NCBI GenBank assembly: GCA_947632105.1
Contig: CANROD010000001.1
Location: 91,082 to 155,081 of the forward strand
Direction: 5' to 3'
From: an uncultured Oligella sp.
GTDB taxonomy: Bacteria > Pseudomonadota > Gammaproteobacteria > Burkholderiales > Burkholderiaceae_B
Length of the DNA stretch: 64,000 bases
The notes below the pieces were generated by a model. It was not told where the DNA came from. It searched no databases and saw only the letters and a program-made list of their open reading frames with translations. Every line of letters starts with the position of its first letter. Position 1 is the stretch's first letter. Made by a program: the position numbers and the translations under genes. Below, one piece after another: positions 1 through 8,675 of this stretch.

Positions 1-1275
1 GCTGCTAAAAAAATCACCATGCTCTGTATCTGTCACAACGATATCAGGCTCAATTCCAGTGGCCTGAATTGAACGATCCTTAGGCGTGTAATATCTTGCG
101 ATAGTCAGCTTAACACCGGTATCATCACCTAAATCCAAGACCACCTGCACAGATCCTTTACCAAAGCTACGGTTCCCCATAATAGTGGCACGCTCATAAT
201 CCTGTAACGCCCCAGCAACAATTTCAGAAGCCGACGCAGAGCCTACGTTGATGAGTACCACCATCGGTATCTCTCGACTCCAACTTGGTAAATCCTTAAG
301 TGGATCACTATGACTTAGACTGTAGTCACTCGGCACCACACGATAACGTAAATTAACCTCGCCACGACTTTTGGTATAAACCACTAACTGATCAGGCTCA
401 ATAAATGCACCCGTCACTCCAACAGCGGCATTTAACAAACCACCGGGATCGTTACGCAAATCCAATACTAAAGCCTTTGGTGTAGTTGCAAACTCATTTA
501 AACTTTTAACCAACTCTTCAACTGTACGCTCTTGGAACTGAGAGATACGTACGTAGGCGATATCGTTTTCCAGCATCTTACTGCGAACGCTCTGTACCTT
601 AATCAGATCGCGCTCTATGGAGAAATCAATCTCCTCTTCGCCACGACGTATAGTCAACTCAATCGTCGAACCTGGCTCGCCACGAAGCTGCTTGACCACC
701 TCACTTAAAGGTAGACTACTGAGCTCCTCGCCATTAACCTTAACAATTACATCTCCCGGCATAACTCCTGCACGAGCTGCTGGACTATCCTCAATCGGCG
801 AAATAATTTCAATTTCCTTGTCAGCTGTCTGATTAACTTCAATACCCAAACCTCCAAAGGCTCCCTCTGTCGCTTCCTGCAAACTGCTAAAAGCCTCCTC
901 GTTTAAATAAGAAGAGTGTGGGTCCAAATCATTAAGCATGCCATGAATTGCAGCATCAACCAATTGCGCTGTATCTACAGGCTCAACATAACGATTTTTA
1001 ACCGCAGCAAATACTGCAGCAAAACGACGCAACTCCTCATAAGGCAGTCGCTCATCAATACCCGGAACAGCTTCTATAAATGGAGCTTGCTCAATCATAT
1101 CTTGACTAAGCTCCGCTTGCTGATGGGTAGGCACTGGCGAACCGACCTCTCCCACAGTTTGCGACAATTGCGACTGTGCTGACACAGCCCCACTCAGCAA
1201 AAACACAGAGCAAGCCAAAGCCATAAACTGCTTAGAAAGTTTATGAATTGCTAAAGAATTTGAAATATAAAGCAT
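1..1275 (-). CDS. ctpA: Carboxy-terminal processing protease, S41 family (partial, C-terminus off the window)
   Basis: Periplasmic serine protease with a PDZ domain that trims or degrades envelope proteins. The reading frame is open from an ATG at 1275 to the left edge, giving 425 codons. It has a signal-like N-terminus ending near AVSAQ, then the tail-protease N-domain, a PDZ domain (GGLGIEV, then AGVMPGDVIVKVNG) and the S41 catalytic core. The nucleophile serine lies in GSASASE (around 226-246) and the general-base lysine in FGKGS (around 150-165), so both catalytic residues are present. Only the extreme C-terminus is missing. It is followed upstream on the same strand by an EnvC-like murein hydrolase activator, 27 bp away, a pairing common in proteobacteria. 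The family assignment is firm. The exact start could shift, since another Met occurs about 17 residues in. Confidence 0.92.
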   Translation of the reverse strand, partial: MLYISNSLAIHKLSKQFMALACSVFLLSGAVSAQSQLSQTVGEVGSPVPTHQQAELSQDMIEQAPFIEAVPGIDERLPYEELRRFAAVFAAVKNRYVEPVDTAQLVDAAIHGMLNDLDPHSSYLNEEAFSSLQEATEGAFGGLGIEVNQTADKEIEIISPIEDSPAARAGVMPGDVIVKVNGEELSSLPLSEVVKQLRGEPGSTIELTIRRGEEEIDFSIERDLIKVQSVRSKMLENDIAYVRISQFQERTVEELVKSLNEFATTPKALVLDLRNDPGGLLNAAVGVTGAFIEPDQLVVYTKSRGEVNLRYRVVPSDYSLSHSDPLKDLPSWSREIPMVVLINVGSASASEIVAGALQDYERATIMGNRSFGKGSVQVVLDLGDDTGVKLTIARYYTPKDRSIQATGIEPDIVVTDTEHGDFFSS

Positions 1276-1302
1276 TACACACCTTTTGCTTTTAGCCTAA
1301 AG

Positions 1303-2973
1303 CTACTTCGCCAAGATAGTTAAGGGATCTATGGGCTGCGAACTCCGTCTGATTTCAAAATACAGGGCCGGTTCAACTTGCCCACCGGTAGAGCCGGCAC
1401 GAGCTATTGTTTGTCCAGAGTTAACCTTATCGCCAACTTTATGCGACAAACTCTGATTGTAGCCATAGACACTCATATAGTCACTGCCATGCTCAACGAT
1501 AATTAAGTTACCAAAACCACGTACCCAATCAGCAAAAACCACTGTACCACCAGCGACAGACTTGACCGGCGCTCCGGCATCCGTCTTGATTAAAATGCCA
1601 CGCCATACCCCACCAGTGTCTGGGCGAGTTCGACCAAATCTGCCCTGCAAGGTTCCCCGCAACGGCCAAGGTGCCCCCTGCGGAATGCCCGCAGTACTTG
1701 AAGATGCCAATTGCCGTGCCTTACGCTCATCCTCACGAGCCTTCGCTTCAAGACGCTGAGCCTCTAAGGACTTCTCCTTGGCCAAACGTGCCTTAGCAGC
1801 CTCAATTTCAGCATTTTCTTGTAACATCCGTGCCTGTGATAGCTGCTGCTGATTTTGTTCGCGCTCATTTAAAGCTCGTGTGAGTCGACGCTTAGCTTGC
1901 TCTAAGTCCTCAGGTCGAATAGCTTGAGCGAGAGCATTTTCCACCTCGCGTATTTGAATTTCAGTCACTCGCTGCTTAGAGGCAACATCAGCCTGCTCCT
2001 CCGCTGCCTGACGTCGCATTGAAGCAGCTCGCTCTGCTTGCTGTTGAGCTAAAGCCGCCTGCTCAGCGGCCATTTTAGCCTGAGCATCACGCTCTGCGGC
2101 TAAACGCTGTTGACGCTCTAAAGCTTGGCGCTGTCGCTCCAACTCAGCATGCCTAACAGTCTCTCTTTGCTGTGCAATAGTCTTACCAATCTCACCAATT
2201 AGACTATCCAAACGACGCTGATCACCTGCCAAACGGCCGGCTTCTGCGCGTCGTTGTTTAAGATCCTGTTCTATGTTCGCAAGCTCAGTTTGATGCTTTT
2301 TCTGCTCTTTTTCTAATTCATTTTTGCTCGCTACAGTCTGCTCAGCTAAACGCTCAATTTCTTGTTGACGACCTTTAATTGCTGATTCTGTTTTTTGTAA
2401 ATTTAAAATAGCTTGATTTAACTCTTGAACCGCTCTGGCACGAGCTCTAGCAACATAACTCAGATAACCCATATCTCGACCAATTTTTTGAGCATCCCCA
2501 CCGGAGAATAAAGCTGCCCATGGTGAAATACCATTAGTGTATTGAGCATAAATCTGCTCACCTAAGTCTTCTTGGCGCTCAACTAGTAACTCACGCTGCC
2601 CATCAGCATGACGACGCAACAAAACAATTTCGTGATGAGCCTCATCCTGCCGCTCCTGCAAACCATCAAGCTCAGCATTAATACGGGAAATATTGCGCTC
2701 TGATTCGCTAAGCCTGTCAATAACGTCTTTTTTCTCGGACTCCTGGTTCAGGATCTCCTTTTTGACAGAGTTAATTTGCTTTTCTAAATTTACACGCTGC
2801 TGCTCAGCCGCTTTTTGCTGCTGACTTAACTCAGACACGGTCTGAGCTGTTGCTACGACGCCATATACAGCAGACAAAAGACCGACCGACAAAATCATTA
2901 AACACTTAGTCGGTCTACTATACAATGGCAAGATAAATTTAAAATTATTAATTTTAATTGGCACTATCGGCAC
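1303..2973 (-). CDS. envC: EnvC-like murein hydrolase activator (M23 domain)
   Basis: 556 aa. After a signal peptide (hydrophobic MILSVGLLSAVYG, probable cleavage after VVATA) comes about 350 residues of Gln/Glu/Ala/Arg-rich coiled coil, and then a C-terminal LytM/M23 domain from about residue 430 (GRFGRTRPDTGG, VVFADWVRGFGNLIIVEHG). The canonical zinc ligands of active M23 peptidases (HxxxD and HxH) are not evident; HG is kept in EHGSDYMSVYGY. This matches EnvC, which activates the AmiA/AmiB amidases at the septum and is not itself an enzyme. The reading frame begins at a GTG at 2973 without a strong ribosome site. An internal Met just before the hydrophobic segment is an alternative start. 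It probably shares a transcript with gpmA upstream and ctpA downstream. Confidence 0.88.
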   Translation of the reverse strand: MPIVPIKINNFKFILPLYSRPTKCLMILSVGLLSAVYGVVATAQTVSELSQQQKAAEQQRVNLEKQINSVKKEILNQESEKKDVIDRLSESERNISRINAELDGLQERQDEAHHEIVLLRRHADGQRELLVERQEDLGEQIYAQYTNGISPWAALFSGGDAQKIGRDMGYLSYVARARARAVQELNQAILNLQKTESAIKGRQQEIERLAEQTVASKNELEKEQKKHQTELANIEQDLKQRRAEAGRLAGDQRRLDSLIGEIGKTIAQQRETVRHAELERQRQALERQQRLAAERDAQAKMAAEQAALAQQQAERAASMRRQAAEEQADVASKQRVTEIQIREVENALAQAIRPEDLEQAKRRLTRALNEREQNQQQLSQARMLQENAEIEAAKARLAKEKSLEAQRLEAKAREDERKARQLASSSTAGIPQGAPWPLRGTLQGRFGRTRPDTGGVWRGILIKTDAGAPVKSVAGGTVVFADWVRGFGNLIIVEHGSDYMSVYGYNQSLSHKVGDKVNSGQTIARAGSTGGQVEPALYFEIRRSSQPIDPLTILAK

Positions 2974-3018
2974 TCATAGAAAAGCAAAAAACTCCGGCGA
3001 TACAGTAACATTACCTTA

Positions 3019-3765
3019 TTATTTAGCCTTGCCCTGCGCTGCAACCTCAGCCATCGCTTTAGCGATTTCCTCAGGGTCACCTAAGTAATAATGACGAATC
3101 GCCTTAAGGCTTTCATCTAACTCATAAACCAAAGGCTGACCTGTAGGTACGTTTAAATTAACAATTTCTTCCTCTGTAAGCTCATCGAATAGATTAATTA
3201 GAGCTCGAATGCTATTACCATGAGCGGTAATTAAAATCTGCTTCCCCTCTTTGATCGTCGGTACAATTTCCTCTTCCCATAGTGGCTTAACACGCTCAAT
3301 AGTGTCTTTAAGGCACTCTGCAGCAGGTAACTCCTTAGCTGGAATATCAGCATAGCGACTGTCAAAACGCGGGTGACGCTCGTCATCTAATTCTAATGGT
3401 TCAGGACCAATAGCAAAAGCACGACGCCAGATAAGGACCTGTTCATCACCGTACTTTTCTGCTGTCTCAGCCTTATTTAATCCAGTTAAAGCACCATAAT
3501 GACGCTCATTTAAACGCCAGCAAGGGGTGTAAGGTACATACATCGTATCCATATTATCAAGGGCAATCCAAAGTGTACGAATTGCTCTTTTTAAATAAGA
3601 AGTGTAGGCCTTATCAAAAACATAGCCCTCTTTTTTTAGTAGCTCACCAGCCTGCTTAGCCTGTTTGCGACCTTCCTCAGTCAAATCAACATCGGCCCAA
3701 CCAGTAAAACGATTTTCTAAGTTCCACTGACTTTGACCATGACGCATTAAAACGATTTTATACAT
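3019..3765 (-). CDS. gpmA: 2,3-bisphosphoglycerate-dependent phosphoglycerate mutase
   Basis: 248 aa, the usual length for the cofactor-dependent enzyme, which interconverts 3- and 2-phosphoglycerate in glycolysis. The phosphohistidine motif is at the N-terminus ([10 protein letters not shown], His9), followed by [15 protein letters not shown], the acid/base region [15 protein letters not shown] and the second histidine in [11 protein letters not shown]. All catalytic residues look intact. It lies 46 bp upstream of envC on the same strand and is divergent from the rhodanese-like gene, with about 150 bp of shared AT-rich intergenic sequence. Confidence 0.97.
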   Translation of the reverse strand: MYKIVLMRHGQSQWNLENRFTGWADVDLTEEGRKQAKQAGELLKKEGYVFDKAYTSYLKRAIRTLWIALDNMDTMYVPYTPCWRLNERHYGALTGLNKAETAEKYGDEQVLIWRRAFAIGPEPLELDDERHPRFDSRYADIPAKELPAAECLKDTIERVKPLWEEEIVPTIKEGKQILITAHGNSIRALINLFDELTEEEIVNLNVPTGQPLVYELDESLKAIRHYYLGDPEEIAKAMAEVAAQGKAK

Positions 3766-3914
3766 AGTTATACTGTCCTAACCTAATTTATATAAAGTAA
3801 TTGATGACTAATTTTGTCTATTTTAGCTAACTTAGCTTATTGTCGCTTAGGCTATTTTATAATCCATGAATTAATCTTATAAATAGCCAATAAAGGTACA
3901 AATAGGTAGCAATC

Positions 3915-4337
3915 GTGGATTTTTTAACTTATAACAACACTTATTTATTCGTTATTGCGGCACTCTTGTCCGGTGGAATGCTAGCTTATCAATACAGTCG
4001 CAATTCTAAAGGCATTAGTCCCGCTAAAATAGTGCAGATGGCTAACAGCAAGACGGCGGTCATTATTGACATTCGCCCTAGCGAGCAGTATCAAGCAGGC
4101 ACAGTTGCCAACGCAATGAATATTCCTTTTGAACAGCTCAAGTCCCGAGCGGCTACGCTTCCTAAAGGCAAAGCAGTAGTCGTCGTCGATCAAGATGGTC
4201 GCCGCGCTTCATCAGCTGCGGCTCAACTCAAAAAAGAAGGAATTGAAGAGGTTCTCTATCTAAACGGTGGTACTGTCGCTTGGCTCAAAGAAAACATGCC
4301 ATTAAAAAATCCTTCGCGTTCCAAAAAATCAAAATAG
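3915..4337 (+). CDS. Membrane-anchored rhodanese-like protein lacking the catalytic cysteine (YibN type)
   Basis: 140 aa with a GTG start preceded by AGGTAG. An N-terminal transmembrane segment (about residues 8-26) is followed by a rhodanese domain (VIIDIRPSEQYQAGTV at about 50-65, LNGGTVAWLKENMPL near the end). The position that carries the catalytic Cys in active rhodaneses reads VVVVDQDGRR, and the whole protein contains no cysteine, so sulfur transfer is not expected. Escherichia coli YibN, encoded in the same grxC-secB-gpsA neighbourhood, also has Asp here. A scaffold or membrane-associated role is an inference. It is first in a run of co-directional genes with grxC, secB and gpsA. Confidence 0.85.
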   Translation: MDFLTYNNTYLFVIAALLSGGMLAYQYSRNSKGISPAKIVQMANSKTAVIIDIRPSEQYQAGTVANAMNIPFEQLKSRAATLPKGKAVVVVDQDGRRASSAAAQLKKEGIEEVLYLNGGTVAWLKENMPLKNPSRSKKSK

Positions 4338-4389
4338 TGTTTATGCAACACTATAATGACATTAACTTTTAATCACAAATGAGGTAAAA

Positions 4390-4653
4390 ATGGCTCAAGT
4401 TACTATGTACTGTAAAGTCACTTGTCCTTACTGCACTCGTGCCGAAAAAATTCTTAAAGCACATAATGCTGGTAATTATGAAAAAATTAGTATCGACACC
4501 AACCGTGAAGCGCGCGCTGAGATGATTGAGCGCTCAAACGGTCGCACTACTGTACCGCAAATCTTCATCAACGGCCAACACATTGGCGGTTGTGATGATT
4601 TACAAGCCTTAGAGCGTGAAGGAAAATTAGATACACTGTTAGCTGCAGAATAA
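4390..4653 (+). CDS. grxC: Glutaredoxin 3
   Basis: 87 aa, single thioredoxin fold. The CPYC redox motif (residues 12-15) and the glutathione-binding TVPQIFINGQHIGGCDD segment are both present. It reduces disulfides and glutathionylated proteins in the cytoplasm using glutathione. The start has a GAGG ribosome site (AATGAGGTAAAA before ATG). It lies between the rhodanese-like gene and secB, the standard order for betaproteobacteria. Confidence 0.96.
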   Translation: MAQVTMYCKVTCPYCTRAEKILKAHNAGNYEKISIDTNREARAEMIERSNGRTTVPQIFINGQHIGGCDDLQALEREGKLDTLLAAE

Positions 4654-4696
4654 ATAGCGATATTTTTAACTACACTAAATTGGAATACTATTCATC

Positions 4697-5221
4697 ATGG
4701 CTGAAGAACAAAACACTCAAGAACAAGGCAATACTGCTAACGAGCAAACCAACCAACCAACTTTCGGTATGCAAAGAAGCTACCTCAAGGATTTATCCCT
4801 AGAGATGCCTAACGCCCCGCAAATTCTGTTAGAACCGCAGCAACCAACCGTTGACATTAGCTTAAATCTTGGCGCTGATCGTTTAGCTGAAACTGTTTTT
4901 GAGGTCAGTGTACGTGCTACTATCACAACCAAGGTAAATGACAAAATTCTATATTTAGTCGAGGGCACTCAAGCCGGTATTTTTGAAATTGCTAACATCC
5001 CTGAAGATCAAATTGACCCATTATTAGGCATTGTCTGCCCTTCAATGATTTTCCCATATTTACGCGCTAACTTAGCTGATGCGATTAATCGTACCGGTTT
5101 ACCAGCAGTTCATATGGCTGAAGTTAACTTCCAAGCCCTATACGAGCAGCGTGCACAAGAATCTGCTGTACAAGCGCAAAATGGTCAAACAACAGAAAGC
5201 AGTCAGCCTAGCATCAATTAA
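4697..5221 (+). CDS. secB: Protein-export chaperone SecB
   Basis: 174 aa, slightly longer than the roughly 155-aa E. coli protein because of a charged Gln/Asn-rich N-terminus (residues 1-22) and a Gln-rich tail. The conserved core is recognisable: [20 protein letters not shown], then [10 protein letters not shown] and the [15 protein letters not shown] signature. It keeps preproteins unfolded and hands them to SecA. It is co-directional with grxC (43-bp gap) and gpsA (31-bp gap). Confidence 0.97.
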   Translation: MAEEQNTQEQGNTANEQTNQPTFGMQRSYLKDLSLEMPNAPQILLEPQQPTVDISLNLGADRLAETVFEVSVRATITTKVNDKILYLVEGTQAGIFEIANIPEDQIDPLLGIVCPSMIFPYLRANLADAINRTGLPAVHMAEVNFQALYEQRAQESAVQAQNGQTTESSQPSIN

Positions 5222-5252
5222 ATTAAGCTACTTATTTTAAGAGTTATATCGT

Positions 5253-6317
5253 ATGCAAACCGTAAGCAGCAACCCAAAAGTCAACGCTACCCGCACCTTA
5301 GTTATCGGCGCGGGGAGCTGGGGTACAGCGCTTGCGGCTGTAGCATCCCAATCAGGTCCAGTGTTACTATGGTCACGCCATCAAGAGCAAGCTGATTATA
5401 TTAATCAGCATCACCATAACCCAAGTTATTTACCAGACATTGAGCTACCTAAGTCACTAAAAGCTAGCGCCGACAAAAAAGCTGCACTCACTTTTTTACA
5501 AAATAGTGCTGACGATTCTGGTCCTGCTTTAATTATTTTCGGATTACCAGTCAAAGCCATGCGCCAAGGCATTCAAGAGTGGTTAGCACTGTTTGCTGAG
5601 GAAAATTTAGAGCACATACCCTATGTCTGGACCTGCAAGGGGTTTGAGGAGGGTACCTCATTCCTACCGCACGAAATTATTGCAGATGTAGCTCCTGACT
5701 CTAAACAGCCCAATGGTGTTTTGTCAGGCCCAACCTTTGCTCGTGAGGTTGCACTAGGATTACCTGCTGCTATCACCGTTGCTAGCCACCAACCTATCAT
5801 TGGTGAGTGCGTGATACAAGCGTTACACAACAAACTAACGCGTGTTTACTACAGCCAAGATGTGATCGGTGTTGAAGTTGGCGGCGCCATGAAAAACGTT
5901 ATCGCACTCGCTTGTGGTATTAGTGACGGACTACAACTGGGCAATAATGCACGCGCTGCCTTAATTACACGAGGCTTAAATGAGATTAAGCGCTTTGGTA
6001 TAGCGATGGGTGGTAAGAGTGAAACCTTCTCTGGTCTAACCGGTTTAGGGGATTTGGTACTTACATCTACAGGCGACTTATCACGCAATAGACAAGTCGG
6101 TTTAGCCTTAGCAAAGGGTCAAACCCTAGAGGAAATTCTAGCCACCGGTCTAACCGCAGAGGGAGTGCGTTGCGCTCGCGCAGCGCTTGCTCGTGCTACC
6201 GAGCTAGCAGTAGAAATGCCTATTACTGAGGTAGTCTGTGATATTTTATTTAACGATATAGACTCTCTAGAGAGTGTAGCTAAGCTACTAGCTCGTGAGG
6301 TCACAACCGAAAACTAG
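5253..6317 (+). CDS. gpsA: NAD(P)+-dependent glycerol-3-phosphate dehydrogenase
   Basis: 354 aa. The N-terminal dinucleotide-binding motif is GAGSWGTALAAVA (residues 20-32). The substrate and catalytic Lys regions are VWTCKGFE and GVEVGGAMKNVIALACG, and SGLTGLGDLVLTSTG lies in the C-terminal domain. It makes sn-glycerol 3-phosphate from dihydroxyacetone phosphate for phospholipid synthesis. It is the last gene of the grxC-secB-gpsA run and ends convergently 35 bp from the methyltransferase on the other strand. Confidence 0.97.
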   Translation: MQTVSSNPKVNATRTLVIGAGSWGTALAAVASQSGPVLLWSRHQEQADYINQHHHNPSYLPDIELPKSLKASADKKAALTFLQNSADDSGPALIIFGLPVKAMRQGIQEWLALFAEENLEHIPYVWTCKGFEEGTSFLPHEIIADVAPDSKQPNGVLSGPTFAREVALGLPAAITVASHQPIIGECVIQALHNKLTRVYYSQDVIGVEVGGAMKNVIALACGISDGLQLGNNARAALITRGLNEIKRFGIAMGGKSETFSGLTGLGDLVLTSTGDLSRNRQVGLALAKGQTLEEILATGLTAEGVRCARAALARATELAVEMPITEVVCDILFNDIDSLESVAKLLAREVTTEN

Positions 6318-6351
6318 CACATCCACAGAAACATACCACGTTCTACTAAAG

Positions 6352-7305
6352 CTACTTTCTACCTATAGAGCTAATAGCGACGTGTGTCACACCATCAAAA
6401 TGCAAACTAGCACCGCGCCACGCATGGCCATTAATAATTTCCAAACTGAGATGAATTAATCCATCATCACGCCGCTGCTTCTCAAGTGATTTATGCAGAC
6501 GCTCTAACGCGGCGCGACTTCTAAGCCCCGGATGCCTACCTGAACTTGGGTTACCACCTAAGGCTCGCACATCTGCCAGTAGCTTTTGTGGCGTTTTGTA
6601 GGTTAACGTGATGACCTGCTGATCCATCACTGGGTCCTTAAATCCACTCTCCATCAGCATATCACCAAAATCATGCATATCAACAAAAGCCATAGTCTGA
6701 GTCTTCCAAGCTGCATCTTGCAAAGCTGTACGCAACTCAATGAACGTCGAAGGGCCGAAGCAAGAGAACATCAATAAACCATCAACCTCTAACAGCCTAT
6801 ACCACTCTCTAAAGACCTCTGGAGGACTACGATGCCAATGCAGTGCCATATTTGACCAAATAAAGTCAAAGGAATTAGGATCTAATCTGGTCGCCGCTAA
6901 ATCACCCTCAACAAAGCTTGGCTTTTTGGTAGGTACTGCAGCAGTAGATGCTCTACTCGCTAAAGCCCCCATACGAGAGATTAAACTTTTAAGGCTCTTA
7001 AATGGAGTGATCTGAGGGGTAAAGCGATGCTCTGCATATTCCAAAAAGCTTTTTTGATTATCAACACCAGTGAATTCAGCCTCAGGATAAAGCCCTTGTA
7101 AAGCCTCAATACCATGACCCAAGCCACATCCAGCATCAAGTATTGCAGAGGGGCTGTACTTTATATACTTCAACCTATCGATCATACGACTAGCCGTCTC
7201 ATCTAGCATAAAACGCGCAGGCTCAAGCATCTGTCGACGGTTAAATTGCTGAATCACATGATCGTGATTAATCGCTAATACTTGTTGGGACTTTTGAGTA
7301 CTCAT
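6352..7305 (-). CDS. BioC-like SAM-dependent methyltransferase
   Basis: 317 aa class I methyltransferase. The N-terminus HVIQQFNRRQMLEPARFM resembles malonyl-ACP O-methyltransferases, followed by motif I (ILDAGCGLGHGIEAL, residues about 54-68), motif II (FTGVDNQKSF) and motif IV (FDFIWSNMALHW), then the BioC-like LLMFSCFGPSTFIELRTAL. A gene of this kind lies between gpsA and comF in related betaproteobacteria. A role in biotin pimeloyl synthesis is plausible, but no other bio gene is in the window. It is divergent from comF across 110 bp. Confidence 0.8.
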   Translation of the reverse strand: MSTQKSQQVLAINHDHVIQQFNRRQMLEPARFMLDETASRMIDRLKYIKYSPSAILDAGCGLGHGIEALQGLYPEAEFTGVDNQKSFLEYAEHRFTPQITPFKSLKSLISRMGALASRASTAAVPTKKPSFVEGDLAATRLDPNSFDFIWSNMALHWHRSPPEVFREWYRLLEVDGLLMFSCFGPSTFIELRTALQDAAWKTQTMAFVDMHDFGDMLMESGFKDPVMDQQVITLTYKTPQKLLADVRALGGNPSSGRHPGLRSRAALERLHKSLEKQRRDDGLIHLSLEIINGHAWRGASLHFDGVTHVAISSIGRK

Positions 7306-7415
7306 GACAAACTCTGTACCGGATAAATAAATCCTATCATACTCTACGAAGCATCTAAGATGGTAAAACGACTATAGATCTATAGGGGTTTTCTTTAATT
7401 TGAAGGGGTTTTAAG

Positions 7416-8171
7416 ATGCGACGTCTTAGTGATATTCTCACTGCTCAAATACACCATCCAGAAGCTATTTTTAAGCATATTACCCACTATCTGGGTGGTC
7501 GATGCCCTCTTTGCCGTGAGCTTTGCTTAGCAGGTAGCTTCTGCCAAGCTTGTGTCACTGATATTTTAGAGGCTACTGGTAGCCATCAAAATCGCTGTAC
7601 GCGCTGTCAACTTGCCTTAAAGGGCCTAATGCACTGTGAGGCCTGCTATTTATGCAAACCGCGTTATGATCGATTAAGTATTGGTTTCGACTACGTAAAA
7701 CCTCTACAGATCTTACTTTTACGTTATAAAAACTCCGGTGAACTCAACCTAGCCAAACCATTTGCCAAGTTACTACAGGCCCATTTACTACAGCAAAAAC
7801 TGCACATACCTGCAGGTAGGTTATGTATCCCCCTCCCCTCTAGCAATCAATCACTTAAAAAAAGAGGTTATAACCCTGCCGCTGAAATTGCTAAAGTGTT
7901 AGCAAAGCTAAATGGTTGGCGTATCAATCACGATATCCTCAGAAGAAAACAAACACAAAGCCATAAAGAACAAAAAACGTTAGATAGTATAGGACGCCGA
8001 TTCAATGCGATCCAACTATATTATTGCGCTTATCGCCTAGATGAAACTGAGGTTATTTTAATTGATGATATCATGACTAGTGGTGCTACACTCGATAGCG
8101 CCAGTCAGGCTCTCAAAGCGGCCGGTGCTAAGCGCGTTCACTGCATAGTATTAGCGCGCGCAAATTATTAA
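7416..8171 (+). CDS. comF: ComF family protein (phosphoribosyltransferase fold)
   Basis: 251 aa. An N-terminal zinc-ribbon-like region holds cysteine pairs (CPLCRELC, CQACV, CTRC, CEACYLC at residues about 30-80). The PRTase domain ends with the PRPP-binding signature VILIDDIMTSGATLD (about residues 213-227). ComF family proteins take part in natural transformation in several bacteria (ComF of Haemophilus and Bacillus). No other competence gene is nearby, so the role here is unproven. The start is preceded by GAAGGGG. trmL begins 17 bp downstream, so the two are probably co-transcribed. Confidence 0.92.
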   Translation: MRRLSDILTAQIHHPEAIFKHITHYLGGRCPLCRELCLAGSFCQACVTDILEATGSHQNRCTRCQLALKGLMHCEACYLCKPRYDRLSIGFDYVKPLQILLLRYKNSGELNLAKPFAKLLQAHLLQQKLHIPAGRLCIPLPSSNQSLKKRGYNPAAEIAKVLAKLNGWRINHDILRRKQTQSHKEQKTLDSIGRRFNAIQLYYCAYRLDETEVILIDDIMTSGATLDSASQALKAAGAKRVHCIVLARANY

Positions 8172-8188
8172 ACCTTTAAGAAAGAATC

Positions 8189-8659
8189 GTGTTTCATATT
8201 ATCTTAGTTTGCCCAGAAATTCCTGCCAATACTGGCAACATCATTCGCCTAGCAGCCAATACTGGTTGCACCTTACACCTAGTCAAACCTTTTAGTTTTA
8301 CATTGGACGATAAACGCTTAAAGCGTGCTGGCTTAGACTATCACGAATGGGCTGATCTACAGATTCACGATAGTTTATCGGAGGCTATTACTGCTACAGG
8401 CGCCATCAAGAACCGCTGTTTCGCCCTTTCTAGTAAAGGTCAAAAGCATATTGGAGAAGTCGAGTTTAAAGATGGGGATTGCTTTATTTTTGGTCGAGAA
8501 ACAGCAGGCCTAAGAGCAGATGATTGGGAAATTATTGGTAGAGAGCAGTCAGTTCGACTACCTATGTTTACAACAGGCCGTAGCCTTAATCTTGCTAATA
8601 GCGTCTCAATCACTATTTACGAAGCATGGCGTCAAATTGGTTATCAAGGTGGCATTTAG
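8189..8659 (+). CDS. trmL: tRNA (cytidine(34)-2'-O)-methyltransferase
   Basis: 156 aa SPOUT-class enzyme with a GTG start. Typical motifs are [18 protein letters not shown] at the N-terminus, [10 protein letters not shown] in the middle and the knot motif [19 protein letters not shown] at the C-terminus. It methylates the wobble nucleotide of certain tRNA-Leu species. It follows comF by 17 bp and ends convergently with trkH. Confidence 0.94.
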   Translation: MFHIILVCPEIPANTGNIIRLAANTGCTLHLVKPFSFTLDDKRLKRAGLDYHEWADLQIHDSLSEAITATGAIKNRCFALSSKGQKHIGEVEFKDGDCFIFGRETAGLRADDWEIIGREQSVRLPMFTTGRSLNLANSVSITIYEAWRQIGYQGGI

Positions 8660-8675
8660 TCTCAACCTGAAGGAC

